A DNA stretch of 64,000 bases from Gonocerus acuteangulatus (taxonomy: Eukaryota; Arthropoda; Insecta; Hemiptera; Coreidae). The notes beneath the pieces were generated by a model. The model did not search any database and was not told the DNA's origin. It was given only the letters and a program-made list of their open reading frames with translations. Below, piece after piece: positions 22,695 to 35,620 of this stretch. The position numbers and the translations under genes were made by a program. Position 1 is the stretch's first letter. The number at the start of each line of letters is the position of its first letter. Location: NCBI GenBank assembly GCA_946811695.1, contig OX328126.1, positions 86,499,536 to 86,563,535 of the forward strand, given 5' to 3'.

Positions 22695-22844
22695 GAACCG
22701 CGCTAAGATGACGCAGTTCCTGCGAGTCGGACTTTTTTCTTTATTTATTTCAGTTCTTCTAGACCACTTCCTCTTAATACCCGTGGGTCTTTTATTCATA
22801 CTTTCTGCTGACTTCTTGTACGGCAATAAGACCTCTTTTTAAAA

Positions 22845-22977
22845 AGTCCTACTCACTGGAACTGCGCCATCTTAGCGCGGTTTCGTTCTTATTCCTCAGT
22901 TCACAATATTTTCTTCTCTTTCCATGAGGTCAAACTTATAAGCGGGGTTCCTCCCTATGAAAAATGTGCCTCCCCGC
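22845..22977 (+). mobile_element. Hairpin-ended TAAAA element, short deletion copy
   Basis: A 133-bp copy keeping both ends: AGTCCTACTCACTGGAACTGCG at the left, AGCGGGGTTCCTCCCTATG...CCCCGC at the right. It is flanked by TAAAA at 22840-22844 and 22978-22982. This copy, with an exact 5-bp TSD, best defines the family's boundaries. Confidence 0.8.
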
Positions 22978-23034
22978 TAAAATGTGTGGCTAATGCATGT
23001 TTCATCTAAAGAGAAAAGTGTGTTGTAAAAATAA

Positions 23035-23503
23035 AGTAAATCGGTCACTAGTAGGGGGGGGGGGGGGTTACGCCAGACCCAATTTACCAATTTGTTCATA
23101 CCGGTCGTAATTTCTGTTTTATTTTAACGAAACGCTGTATATTACCTTACATGAATTCTGACTTATACCACTAGGGGCGCTGTATATCGTTCCGTTCATT
23201 GTTCATCAAGATCAGTAGAAGAAAATTTGATGTTATTGTGTATTTATTATGTAGTGTAGTTACACGCATACACACAACTATGGAAGAAAATTAATTACAA
23301 AATTATTTATTAAAACGGTTGATTTTAGCACTTTCCTCCGAAGGAAAGTAGCTATTGAGGTTGCACTTATGACGGAATTTTTGAAAAATTTCTTCGACTC
23401 TTTATCGCTCCTACCTAGTAGACACCAAAAATGAAAACACAATACCAAGTTTCGTGGCAAAAAAAAAACAAAACAAAAACGGCCTGTATCGTGTGTCAAC
23501 GGT

Positions 23504-23557
<54 letters not shown>

Positions 23558-24160
23558 ACCGTTGACACACGATACAGGCCGTTTTTGTTTTGTTTTTTTT
23601 TGCCACGAAACTTGGTATGTAGTATTCCCCCATCAAACGATTGATCGAGTTCGTTAACCAACAAAATCTATCCATCTGGAGGGGGGGGGGGGGGGTACTC
23701 CGGAGCCAAAGTAGTTATTTGCCAATAACAGTCGTAATTTTTGTTATATTTCAACGAAACTCGGTATTCGTTGTGGCCAACTGAAGAGAATAATTTGTTG
23801 TAAAAATAAACTAAATCGGTTGACTAGAAGGGGGGGTTTACTCGGGACAGAAATTACTAATTTCCTTATACGGGTCGTGATTTCTGTTGTATTGTCACGC
23901 AACTCTGTATACGTCCTGGCTATCTAATAAGAAAGAAGTGTTGTGAAAATGAACTAAATCGGTCTATCGGGAGGGCGAGGGGGGGGGTTACTTTGTACTA
24001 TGTTTGAATTGAATTCTTCCGCTAAACGTAGGTTCGCGAAACTCATCAAGATCAATAGATCAAAATGTGAAGCTTTTTGTATTTATTACGTAGTGTAGTA
24101 CCCCACATACACAAAACTCTGGATGAAAATTAATTACAAAAGTAATAATTGAAACAGGTG
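23035..24160 (+). repeat. Diverged direct repeats with G runs
   Basis: Recurring blocks AAATAAA(G/C)TAAATCGGT, a run of 7-14 G followed by TTAC, GGTCGT(A/G)ATTTCTGTT, and CATCAAGATCA(G/A)TAGA...TGTATTTATTA(T/C)GTAGTGTAGT occur in 23035-23310 and again in 23680-24150. Related pieces appear near 34739-34840 and 36060-36230. An interspersed-repeat debris field; class unknown. Confidence 0.65.
23442..23618. repeat. 177-bp near-perfect palindrome centred on (TA)n
   Basis: The left arm starts ATACCAAGTTTCGTGGC; its complement ends at 23618. Arms of about 62-65 bp plus the TA core differ only by one A/T in a homopolymer run (10 A versus 9 T). The outer flanks are unrelated, so this is a fold-back duplication with its centre in the TA tract. 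Confidence 0.9.
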
Positions 24161-24204
24161 CTCATAATAAATTTAAAGTTCAGAACTATTTATAATTTTA
24201 TTAT

Positions 24205-24417
24205 TTATTTATTTAAATTTTAACGTCCATTTATTATTAACTATGAATTTTAGGACGGGTTATCTATAGGTTACCACCCTTTTCTAGCCAGGATAGGGGG
24301 GATGCCTTTTCTTTTTTTCGAAAGAAAAGCCACCACCCCTAGTGGGAATCGAACCCACGACCTTTGGCACGGAGTGTTAAGTGCTCACGCCTTAACCCTC
24401 ACGGCCATCGGGTCTCC
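24205..24417 (-). mobile_element. tRNA-derived SINE, family 2, copy A
   Basis: On the minus strand: a GATGGCCGTGAGGGTTAAGG head, B box GGTTCGATTCC, body GGTGGCTTTTCTTTCG and CTATCCTGGCTAGAAAAGGG, then GATAACCCGTCC and an AAATAAATAATA tail. It has a perfect 13-bp TSD, ATAATTTTATTAT at 24192-24204 and 24418-24430. The tail is AT-rich simple sequence rather than poly(A), and lacks the hairpin of family 1. Confidence 0.88.
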
Positions 24418-24807
24418 ATAATTTTATTATATTTATCAAAATAGGTTATGTTAAGCAAATTATTCAGGAATGCAGTCGACACTACCCAATTCAGAGGAAA
24501 TTGCTTAGTTATGCAGCTCCTACGTGGTGGACGTTTATCCCTTTAATTTTGTAAGTATGATGAAAGCAACACACAGCAGAGGGTGAATCTAATTAATGAA
24601 AACTTGGACGGACGAATTAATTCCCCACATGGATCCTGAAGACCTGGATATCGGAATTGGCCCCCCAATCTTCAGCTGACGGGGAATATTGGACTAAAGA
24701 GGACGAGATAAGCCGATTAGCAATTATTGGCAAGTTTCCAATTATAGGCCACTTCATGTAATAGAATTTCCTTCAGAATTCCTCACCGATTGACGTTTAA
24801 TTGAAAC

Positions 24808-27800
24808 GTCTGGAAAAAGGAGAAGTTCACAACATTTTATACTCTTACAGTATCGACTATTGAAATAGATTACATTTTCGAAAAGCCTGGAAAAAGGAGA
24901 AGTTCACAACATTTTATACTCTTACAGTATCGACTATTGAAATAGATTACATTTTCGAAAAGTCTGGAAAAAGGAGAAGTTCACAACATTTTATACTCTC
25001 ACAGTATCGACTATTGAAATAGATTACATTTTCGAAAAGTCTGGAAAAAGGAGAAGTTCACAACATTTTATACTCTTACAGTATCGACTATTGAAATAGA
25101 TTACATTTTCGAAAAGCCTGGAAAAAGGAGAAGTTCACAACATTTTATACTCTTACAGTATCGACTATTGAAATAGATTACATTTTCGAAAAGCCTGGAA
25201 AAAGGAGAAGTTCACAACATTTTATACTCTTACAGTATCGACTATTGAAATAGATTACATTTTCGAAAAGTCTGGAAAAAGGAGAAGTTCACAACATTTT
25301 ATACTCATACAGTATCGACTATTGAAATAGATTACATTTTCGAAAAGCCTGGAAAAAGGAGAAGTTCACAACATTTTATACTCTTACAGTATCGACTATT
25401 GAAATAGATTACATTTTCGAAAAGTCTGGAAAAAGGAGAAGTTCACAACATTTTATACTGTTACAGTATCGACTATTGAAATAGATTACATTTTCGAAAA
25501 GCCTGGAAAAAGGAGAAGTTCACAACATTTTATACTCTTACAGTATCGACTATTGAAATAGATTACATTTTCGAAAAGCCTGGAAAAAGGAGAAGTTCAC
25601 AACATTTTATACTCTTACAGTATCGACTATTGAAATAGATTACATTTTCGAAAAGCCTGGAAAAAGGAGAAGTTCACAACATTTTATACTCTTACAGTAT
25701 CGACTATTGAAATAGATTACATTTTCGAAAAGTCTGGAAAAAGGAGAAGTTCACAACATTTTATACTCTTACAGTATCGACTATTGAAATAGATTACATT
25801 TTCGAAAAGTCTGGAAAAAGGAGAAGTTCACAACATTTTATACTGTTACAGTATCGACTATTGAAATAGATTACATTTTCGAAAAGCCTGGAAAAAGGAG
25901 AAGTTCACAACATTTTATACTCTTACAGTATCGACTATTGAAATAGATTACATTTTCGAAAAGCCTGGAAAAAGGAGAAGTTCACAACATTTTATACTCT
26001 TACAGTATCGACTATTGAAATAGATTACATTTTCGAAAAGCCTGGAAAAAGGAGAAGTTCACAACATTTTATACTCTTACAGTATCGACTATTGAAATAG
26101 ATTACATTTTCGAAAAGTCTGGAAAAAGGAGAAGTTCACAACATTTTATACTCTTACAGTATCGACTATTGAAATAGATTACATTTTCGAAAAGTCTGGA
26201 AAAAGAAGAAGTTCACAACGTTTTATACTCTTACAGTATCGACTATTGAAATAGATTACATTTTCGAAAAGTCTGGAAAAAGGAGAAGTTCACAACATTT
26301 TATACTGTTACAGTATCGACTATTGAAATAGATTACATTTTCGAAAAGTCTGGAAAAAGGAGAAGTTCACAACATTTTATACTCTTACAGTATCGACTAT
26401 TGAAATAGATTACATTTTCGAAAAGTCTGGAAAAAGGAGAAGTTCACAACATTTTATACTCTTACAGTATCGACTATTGAAATAGATTACATTTTCGAAA
26501 AGTCTGGAAAAAGGAGAAGTTCACAACATTTTATACTGTTACAGTATCGACTATTGAAATAGATTACATTTTCGAAAAGTCTGGAAAAAGGAGAAGTTCA
26601 CAACATTTTATACTCTTACAGTATCGACTATTGAAATAGATTGCATTTTCGAAAAGTCTGGAAAAAGGAGAAGTTCACAACATTTTATAATGTTACAGTA
26701 TCGACTATTGAAATAGATTACATTTTCGAAAAGTCTGGAAAAAGGAGAAGTTCACAACATTTTATACTGTTACAGTATCGACTATTGAAATAGATTACAT
26801 TTTCGAAAAGTCTGGAAAAAGGAGAAGTTCACAACATTTTATACTGTTACAGTATCGACTATTGAAATAGATTACATTTTCGAAAAGTCTGGAAAAAGGA
26901 GAAGTTCACAACATTTTATACTGTTACAGTATCGACTATTGAAATAGATTACATTTTCGAAAAGTCTGGAAAAAGGAGAAGTTCACAACATTTTATACTG
27001 TTACAGTATCGACTATTGAAATAGATTACATTTTCGAAAAGTCTGGAAAAAGGAGAAGTTCACAACATTTTATACTCTTACAGTATCGACTATTGAAATA
27101 GATTACATTTTCGAAAAGTCTGGAAAAAGGAGAAGTTCACAACATTTTATACTCTTACAGTATCGACTATTGAAATAGATTACATTTTCGAAAAGTCTGG
27201 AAAAAGGAGAAGTTCACAACATTTTATACTCTTACAGTATCGACTATTGAAATAGATTACATTTTCGAAAAGCCTGGAAAAAGGAGAAGTTCACAACATT
27301 TTATACTCTTACAGTATCGACTATTGAAATAGATTACATTTTCGAAAAGCCTGGAAAAAGGAGAAGTTCACAACATTTTATACTCTTACAGTATCGACTA
27401 TTGAAATAGATTACATTTTCGAAAAGTCTGGAAAAAGGAGAAGTTCACAACATTTTATACTCTTACAGTATCGACTATTGAAATAGATTACATTTTCGAA
27501 AAGTCTGGAAAAAGAAGAAGTTCACAACGTTTTATACTCTTACAGTATCGACTATTGAAATAGATTACATTTTCGAAAAGTCTGGAAAAAGGAGAAGTTC
27601 ACAACATTTTATACTGTTACAGTATCGACTATTGAAATAGATTACATTTTCGAAAAGTCTGGAAAAAGGAGAAGTTCACAACATTTTATACTCTTACAGT
27701 ATCGACTATTGAAATAGATTACATTTTCGAAAAGTCTGGAAAAAGGAGAAGTTCACAACATTTTATACTCTTACAGTATCGACTATTGAAATAGATTACA

Positions 27801-30800
27801 TTTTCGAAAAGTCTGGAAAAAGGAGAAGTTCACAACATTTTATACTGTTACAGTATCGACTATTGAAATAGATTACATTTTCGAAAAGTCTGGAAAAAGG
27901 AGAAGTTCACAACATTTTATACTCTTACAGTATCGACTATTGAAATAGATTGCATTTTCGAAAAGTCTGGAAAAAGGAGAAGTTCACAACATTTTATAAT
28001 GTTACAGTATCGACTATTGAAATAGATTACATTTTCGAAAAGTCTGGAAAAAGGAGAAGTTCACAACATTTTATACTGTTACAGTATCGACTATTGAAAT
28101 AGATTACATTTTCGAAAAGTCTGGAAAAAGGAGAAGTTCACAACATTTTATACTGTTACAGTATCGACTATTGAAATAGATTACATTTTCGAAAAGTCTG
28201 GAAAAAGGAGAAGTTCACAACATTTTATACTGTTACAGTATCGACTATTGAAATAGATTACATTTTCGAAAAGTCTGGAAAAAGGAGAAGTTCACAACAT
28301 TTTATACTGTTACAGTATCGACTATTGAAATAGATTACATTTTCGAAAAGTCTGGAAAAAGGAGAAGTTCACAACATTTTATACTCTTACAGTATCGACT
28401 ATTGAAATAGATTACATTTTCGAAAAGTCTGGAAAAAGGAGAAGTTCACAACATTTTATACTCTTACAGTATCGACTATTGAAATAGATTACATTTTCGA
28501 AAAGTCTGGAAAAAGGAGAAGTTCACAACATTTTATACTCTTACAGTATCGACTATTGAAATAGATTACATTTTCGAAAAGTCGGGAAAAAGGAGAAGTT
28601 CACAACATTTTATACTCTTACAGTATCGACTATTGAAATAGATTACATTTTCGAAAAGTCTGGAAAAAGGAGAAGTTCACAGCATTTTATACTCTTACAG
28701 TATCGACTATTGAAATAGATTACATTTTCGAAAAGTCTGGAAAAAGGAGAAGTTCACAACATTTTATACTCTTACAGTATCGACTATTGAAATAGATTAC
28801 ATTTTCGAAAAGTCTGGAAAAAGAAGAAGTTCACAACGTTTTATACTCTTACAGTATCGACTATTGAAATAGATTACATTTTCGAAAAGTCTGGAAAAAG
28901 GAGAAGTTCACAACATTTTATACTGTTACAGTATCGACTATTGAAATAGATTACATTTTCGAAAAGTCTGGAAAAAGGAGAAGTTCACAACATTTTATAC
29001 TCTTACAGTATCGACTATTGAAATAGATTACATTTTCGAAAAGTCTGGAAAAAGGAGAAGTTCACAACATTTTATACTCTTACAGTATCGACTATTGAAA
29101 TAGATTACATTTTCGAAAAGTCTGGAAAAAGGAGAAGTTCACAACATTTTATACTCTTACAGTATCGACTATTGAAATAGATTACATTTTCGAAAAGTCT
29201 GGAAAAAGGAGAAGTTCACAACATTTTATACTCTTACAGTATCGACTATTGAAATAGATTACATTTTCGAAAAGTCTGGAAAAAGGAGAAGTTCACAACA
29301 TTTTATACTCTTACAGTATCGACTATTGGAATAGATTACATTTTCGAAAAGCCTGGAAAAAGGAGAAGTTCACAACATTTTATACTCTTACAGTATCGAC
29401 TATTGAAATAGATTACATTTTCGAAAAGTCTGGAAAAAGGAGAAGTTCACAACATTTTATACTGTTACAGTATCGACTATTGAAATAGATTACATTTTCG
29501 AAAGGTCTGGAAAAAGGAGAAGTTCACAACATTTTATACTCATACAGTATCGACTATTGAAATAGATTACATTTTCGAAAAGCCTGGAAAAAGGAGAAGT
29601 TCACAACATTTTATACTTTTACAGTATCGACTATTGAAATAGATTACATTTTCGAAAAGTCTGGAAAAAGGAGAAGTTCACAACATTTTATACTCTTACA
29701 GTATCGACTATTGAAATAGATTACATTTTCGAAAAGTCTGGAAAAAGGAGAAGTTCACAACATTTTATACTCTTACAGTATCGACTATTGAAATAGATTA
29801 CATTTTCGAAAAGTCTGGAAAAAGGAGAAGTTCACAACATTTTATACTCTCACAGTATCGATTATTGAAATAGATTACATTTTCGAAAAGTCTGGAAAAA
29901 GGAGAAGTTCACAACATTTTATACTCTCACAGTATCGACTATTGAAATAGATTACATTTTCGAAAAGTCTGGAAAAAGGAGAAGTTCACAACATTTTATA
30001 CTCTTACAGTATCGACTATTGAAATAGATTACATTTTCGAAAAGCCTGGAAAAAGGAGAAGTTCACAACATTTTATACTCTTACAGTATCGACTATTGAA
30101 ATAGATTACATTTTCGAAAAGCCTGGAAAAAGGAGAAGTTCACAACATTTTATACTCTTACAGTATCGACTATTGAAATAGATTACATTTTCGAAAAGCC
30201 TGGAAAAAGGAGAAGTTCACAACATTTTATACTCTTACAGTATCGACTATTGAAATAGATTACATTTTCGAAAAGTCTGGAAAAAGGAGAAGTTCACAAC
30301 ATTTTATACTCTTACAGTATCGACTATTGAAATAGATTACATTTTCGAAAAGTCTGGAAAAAGGAGAAGTTCACAACATTTTATACTCTCACAGTATCGA
30401 CTATTGAAATAGATTACATTTTCGAAAAGCCTGGAAAAAGGAGAAGTTCACAACATTTTATACTCTTACAGTATCGACTATTGAAATAGATTACATTTTC
30501 GAAAAGCCTGGAAAAAGGAGAAGTTCACAACATTTTATACTCTTACAGTATCGACTATTGAAATAGATTACATTTTCGAAAAGCCCGGAAAAAGGAGAAG
30601 TTCACAACATTTTATACTCTTACAGTATCGACTATTGAAATAGATTACATTTTCGAAAAGTCTGGAAAAAGGAGAAGTTCACAACATTTTATACTGTTAC
30701 AGTATCGACTATTGAAATAGATTACATTTTCGAAAAGTCTGGAAAAAGGAGAAGTTCACAACATTTTATACTCTTACAGTATCGACTATTGAAATAGATT

Positions 30801-33800
30801 GCATTTTCGAAAAGTCTGGAAAAAGGAGAAGTTCACAACATTTTATAATGTTACAGTATCGACTATTGAAATAGATTACATTTTCGAAAAGTCTGGAAAA
30901 AGGAGAAGTTCACAACATTTTATACTGTTACAGTATCGACTATTGAAATAGATTACATTTTCGAAAAGTCTGGAAAAAGGAGAAGTTCACAACATTTTAT
31001 ACTGTTACAGTATCGACTATTGAAATAGATTACATTTTCGAAAAGTCTGGAAAAAGGAGAAGTTCACAACATTTTATACTGTTACAGTATCGACTATTGA
31101 AATAGATTACATTTTCGAAAAGTCTGGAAAAAGGAGAAGTTCACAACATTTTATACTGTTACAGTATCGACTATTGAAATAGATTACATTTTCGAAAAGT
31201 CTGGAAAAAGGAGAAGTTCACAACATTTTATACTCTTACAGTATCGACTATTGAAATAGATTACATTTTCGAAAAGTCTGGAAAAAGGAGAAGTTCACAA
31301 CATTTTATACTCTTACAGTATCGACTATTGAAATAGATTACATTTTCGAAAAGTCTGGAAAAAGGAGAAGTTCACAACATTTTATACTCTTACAGTATCG
31401 ACTATTGAAATAGATTACATTTTCGAAAAGTCGGGAAAAAGGAGAAGTTCACAACATTTTATACTCTTACAGTATCGACTATTGAAATAGATTACATTTT
31501 CGAAAAGTCTGGAAAAAGGAGAAGTTCACAGCATTTTATACTCTTACAGTATCGACTATTGAAATAGATTACATTTTCGAAAAGTCTGGAAAAAGGAGAA
31601 GTTCACAACATTTTATACTCTTACAGTATCGACTATTGAAATAGATTACATTTTCGAAAAGTCTGGAAAAAGAAGAAGTTCACAACGTTTTATACTCTTA
31701 CAGTATCGACTATTGAAATAGATTACATTTTCGAAAAGTCTGGAAAAAGGAGAAGTTCACAACATTTTATACTGTTACAGTATCGACTATTGAAATAGAT
31801 GACATTTTCGAAAAGTCTGGAAAAAGGAGAAGTTCACAACATTTTATACTCTTACAGTATCGACTATTGAAATAGATTACATTTTCGAAAAGTCTGGAAA
31901 AAGGAGAAGTTCACAACATTTTATACTCTTACAGTATCGACTATTGAAATAGATTACATTTTCGAAAAGTCTGGAAAAAGGAGAAGTTCACAACATTTTA
32001 TACTGTTACAGTATCGACTATTGAAATAGATTACATTTTCGAAAAGTCTGGAAAAAGGAGAAGTTCACAACATTTTATACTCTTACAGTATCGACTATTG
32101 AAATAGATTGCATTTTCGAAAAGTCTGGAAAAAGGAGAAGTTCACAACATTTTATAATGTTACAGTATCGACTATTGAAATAGATTACATTTTCGAAAAG
32201 TCTGGAAAAAGGAGAAGTTCACAACATTTTATACTGTTACAGTATCGACTATTGAAATAGATTACATTTTCGAAAAGTCTGGAAAAAGGAGAAGTTCACA
32301 ACATTTTATACTGTTACAGTATCGACTATTGAAATAGATTACATTTTCGAAAAGTCTGGAAAAAGGAGAAGTTCACAACATTTTATACTGTTACAGTATC
32401 GACTATTGAAATAGATTACATTTTCGAAAAGTCTGGAAAAAGGAGAAGTTCACAACATTTTATACTGTTACAGTATCGACTATTGAAATAGATTACATTT
32501 TCGAAAAGTCTGGAAAAAGGAGAAGTTCACAACATTTTATACTCTTACAGTATCGACTATTGAAATAGATTACATTTTCGAAAAGTCTGGAAAAAGGAGA
32601 AGTTCACAACATTTTATACTCTTACAGTATCGACTATTGAAATAGATTACATTTTCGAAAAGTCTGGAAAAAGGAGAAGTTCACAACATTTTATACTCTT
32701 ACAGTATCGACTATTGAAATAGATTACATTTTCGAAAAGTCGGGAAAAAGGAGAAGTTCACAACATTTTATACTCTTACAGTATCGACTATTGAAATAGA
32801 TTACATTTTCGAAAAGTCTGGAAAAAGGAGAAGTTCACAGCATTTTATACTCTTACAGTATCGACTATTGAAATAGATTACATTTTCGAAAAGTCTGGAA
32901 AAAGGAGAAGTTCACAACATTTTATACTCTTACAGTATCGACTATTGAAATAGATTACATTTTCGAAAAGTCTGGAAAAAGAAGAAGTTCACAACGTTTT
33001 ATACTCTTACAGTATCGACTATTGAAATAGATTACATTTTCGAAAAGTCTGGAAAAAGGAGAAGTTCACAACATTTTATACTCTTACAGTATCGACTATT
33101 GAAATAGATTACATTTTCGAAAAGTCTGGAAAAAGGAGAAGTTCACAACATTTTATACTCTTACAGTATCGACTATTGGAATAGATTACATTTTCGAAAA
33201 GCCTGGAAAAAGGAGAAGTTCACAACATTTTATACTCTTACAGTATCGACTATTGAAATAGATTACATTTTCGAAAAGTCTGGAAAAAGGAGAAGTTCAC
33301 AACATTTTATACTCTTACAGTATCGACTATTGAAATAGATTACATTTTCGAAAGGTCTGGAAAAAGGAGAAGTTCACAACATTTTATACTCATACAGTAT
33401 CGACTATTGAAATAGATTACATTTTCGAAAAGCCCGGAAAAAGGAGAAGTTCACAACATTTTATACTCTTACAGTATCGACTATTGAAATAGATTACATT
33501 TTCGAAAAGTCTGGAAAAAGGAGAAGTTCACAGCATTTTATACTGTTACAGTATCGACTATTGAAATAGATTACATTTTCGAAAAGTCTGGAAAAAGGAG
33601 AAGTTCACAACATTTTATACTCTTACAGTATCGACTATTGAAATAGATTACATTTTCGAAAAGTCTGGAAAAAGGAGAAGTTCACAACATTTTATACTCT
33701 CACAGTATCGACTATTGAAATAGATTACATTTTCGAAAAGTCTGGAAAAAGTAGAAGTTCACAACATTTTATACTCTTACAGTATCGACTATTGAAATAG

Positions 33801-34660
33801 ATTACATTTTCGAAAAGCCTGGAAAAAGGAGAAGTTCACAACATTTTATACTCTTACAGTATCGACTATTGAAATAGATTACATTTTTGAAAAGTCTGGA
33901 AAAAGGAGTTCACAACATTTTATACTCTTACAGTATCGACTATTGAAATAGATTACATTTTCGAAAAGTCTGGAAAAAGGAGAAGTTCACAACATTTTAT
34001 ACTGTTACAGTATCGACTATTGAAATAGATTACATTTTCGAAAAGTCTGGAAAAAGGAGAAGTTCACAACATTTTATACTCTTACAGTATCGACTATTGA
34101 AATAGATTACATTTTCGAAAAGCCTGGAAAAAGGAGAAGTTCACAACATTTTATACTCTTACAGTATCGACTATTGAAATAGATTACATTTTCGAAAAGT
34201 CTGGAAAAAGGAGAAGTTCACAACATTTTATACTGTTACAGTATCGACTATTGAAATAGATTACATTTTCGAAAAGTCTGGAAAAAGGAGAAGTTCACAA
34301 CGTTTTATACTCTTACAGTATCGACTATTGAAATAGATTACATTTTCGAAAAGTCTGGAAAAAGGAGAAGTTCACAACATTTTATACTCTTACAGTATCG
34401 ACTATTGAAATAGATTACATTTTCGAAAAGTCTGGAAAAAGGAGAAGTTCACAACATTTTATACTCTTACAGTATCGACTATTGAAATAGATTACATTTT
34501 CGAAAAGCCTGGAAAAAGGAGAAGTTCACAACATTTTATACTCTTACAGTATCGACTATTGAAATAGATTACATTTTCGAAAAGTCTGGAAAAAGGAGAA
34601 GTTTACAACATTTTATACTCTTACAGTATCGACTATTGAAATAGATTACATTTTCGAAAA
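24808..34660 (+). repeat. 77-bp satellite, 128 monomers, higher-order repeats
   Basis: The monomer starts GTCTGGAAAAAGGAGAAGTTC and ends ATTTTCGAAAA. The array length is exactly 128 x 77 minus a 3-bp deletion in one unit near 33905. Variant monomers recur at multiples of 77. AAGAAGAAGTTCACAACG occurs at five places spaced 1309, 1309, 2849 and 1309 bp (17, 17, 37, 17 monomers). TTGCATTTTCG is spaced 1309, 2849, 1309. GTCGGGAAAA is spaced 2849 and 1309. CTATTGGAATAG and CGAAAGGTCTGG pairs are spaced 3850 (50 monomers). No open frame of interest. Confidence 0.97.
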
Positions 34661-34856
34661 GTCTAGTTACCTGATTAAAATAGACGGGAAAATTTTAAAA
34701 ATTGAATATTTTTTTAGTCCTTTTTAAAGGAATGAAGTTTTGAAACATTTCATCAAATTTGTTTTAAAAATAAACTAAATCGACCCATTCGAAGTTGGCG
34801 TTTAATCTGTATTACGTTCGAATTAAATTAAGCAGATCGTGCGTTCATACCTCTCC
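34661..34856. other. Satellite flank with interspersed-repeat debris
   Basis: The array stops abruptly inside GTCTAGTTACC. The block TTAAAAATAAACTAAATCG relates this stretch to the repeats at 23.0-24.2 kb. Confidence 0.5.
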
Positions 34857-34914
34857 CTCACTCACTCACTCACTCACTCACTCACTCACTCACTCACTCA
34901 CTCACTCACTCACT
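34857..34914. repeat. (CACT)n microsatellite
   Basis: About fourteen CACT units. On the minus strand it extends the TGAGTGAGTGAG that ends the interspersed repeat described next. Confidence 0.97.
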
Positions 34915-35620
34915 GCCTATTATCACCCAGCTCAACAAATTTGACAGAAAAATGTGAAATGTTGCGTGAACACTCCCTTTAGTACGTAAACACTCGCTAA
35001 GAAAGGATTTTTTGATATTCAAATTTTTAAGTATTTTTAGAGGGGTTTAAATTAGTTGGTTAGAGAGCAGGCATGCCTAGGACGATAACAGGTCAGCTGT
35101 TACTGTACTGTATCAATTTCATAATATTATTTTCATTTGTGGTTCACTTCAACTATGATGACAGACCTTGAATTGCTAGAAATAAACTGTGATTTTGTCC
35201 CTCATAGAGTTTACGCTATACCTGGTGATGGTCCATCCGAGGTAATATTATCCCGAATCCTTGCACAGCCTCCTCACCCATCAGCATCCCCAGTCAGAAC
35301 ACTTCTTGGCAATGCTCGCAAATACAATGACATCTTGGAAACATAAATTTTTACATTCATTTATTGTTGACAACCAATTTTAACCTGTACTGATTAAACT
35401 GCTAACCTATAGATAAGGGGTTATCTCTACGTTGTCTGTTTCTTGACACTGGCCCGTAGCGCCCCAATATCAAGAAACATTACACTTTGATTACTTTATC
35501 AATTGATCAATATTTAGTATGATGGGAACCGTACTGCATAAAATTATGAAGTAGCGTTAATTTTGATGAAACATTATTTAACGCAATAAAATAACTACTT
35601 ATCTGCTGTGACATTGCGGT
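34915..35620 (-). mobile_element. Unclassified interspersed repeat X, copy 1
   Basis: Its reverse complement shares long blocks with 62345-63460: AGATAAGTAGTTATTTTATTGCG, TTTATGTTTCCAAGA, GAGGAGGCTGTGCAAGG, AACTCTATGAGGGACA, ATCGTCCTAG and ATATCAAAAAATCCTTTCTTAG. The small forward frame 35137-35346 lies within it and has no independent support. No enzyme domain found, so it may be non-autonomous. Confidence 0.75.

Larger units (their letters stand above)
21224..22733 (-). mobile_element. Hairpin-ended TAAAA element, copy A
   Basis: One of three long copies of a family; the others are 38778-40191 and 47272-48845. On the minus strand it begins AGTCCGACTCGCAGGAACTGCG and ends GGAGGAACCGCGC. The 5' end can form a hairpin (GGAACTGCG with CGCGGTTCC). 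The 3' end has a longer one at 21224-21262, with AGCGCGGTTCCTCCCT pairing with AGGGAGGAACC(C)CGCT. The interior holds a (TA)n tract and an AT-rich noncoding body; a tRNA-like SINE lies near the 5' end. Flanks TTTTA and TTTTT fit a degenerate 5-bp TAAAA TSD. No transposase frame. Confidence 0.75.

Noticed and set aside
22651..22842. Small frame rich in lysine followed by a hydrophobic stretch
   Set aside because: It starts in the SINE poly(A) and crosses the end of element A; no gene.
24808..34660. CRISPR array
   Set aside because: The monomers are directly abutting and near-identical, without unique spacers, in eukaryotic DNA. It is satellite DNA.
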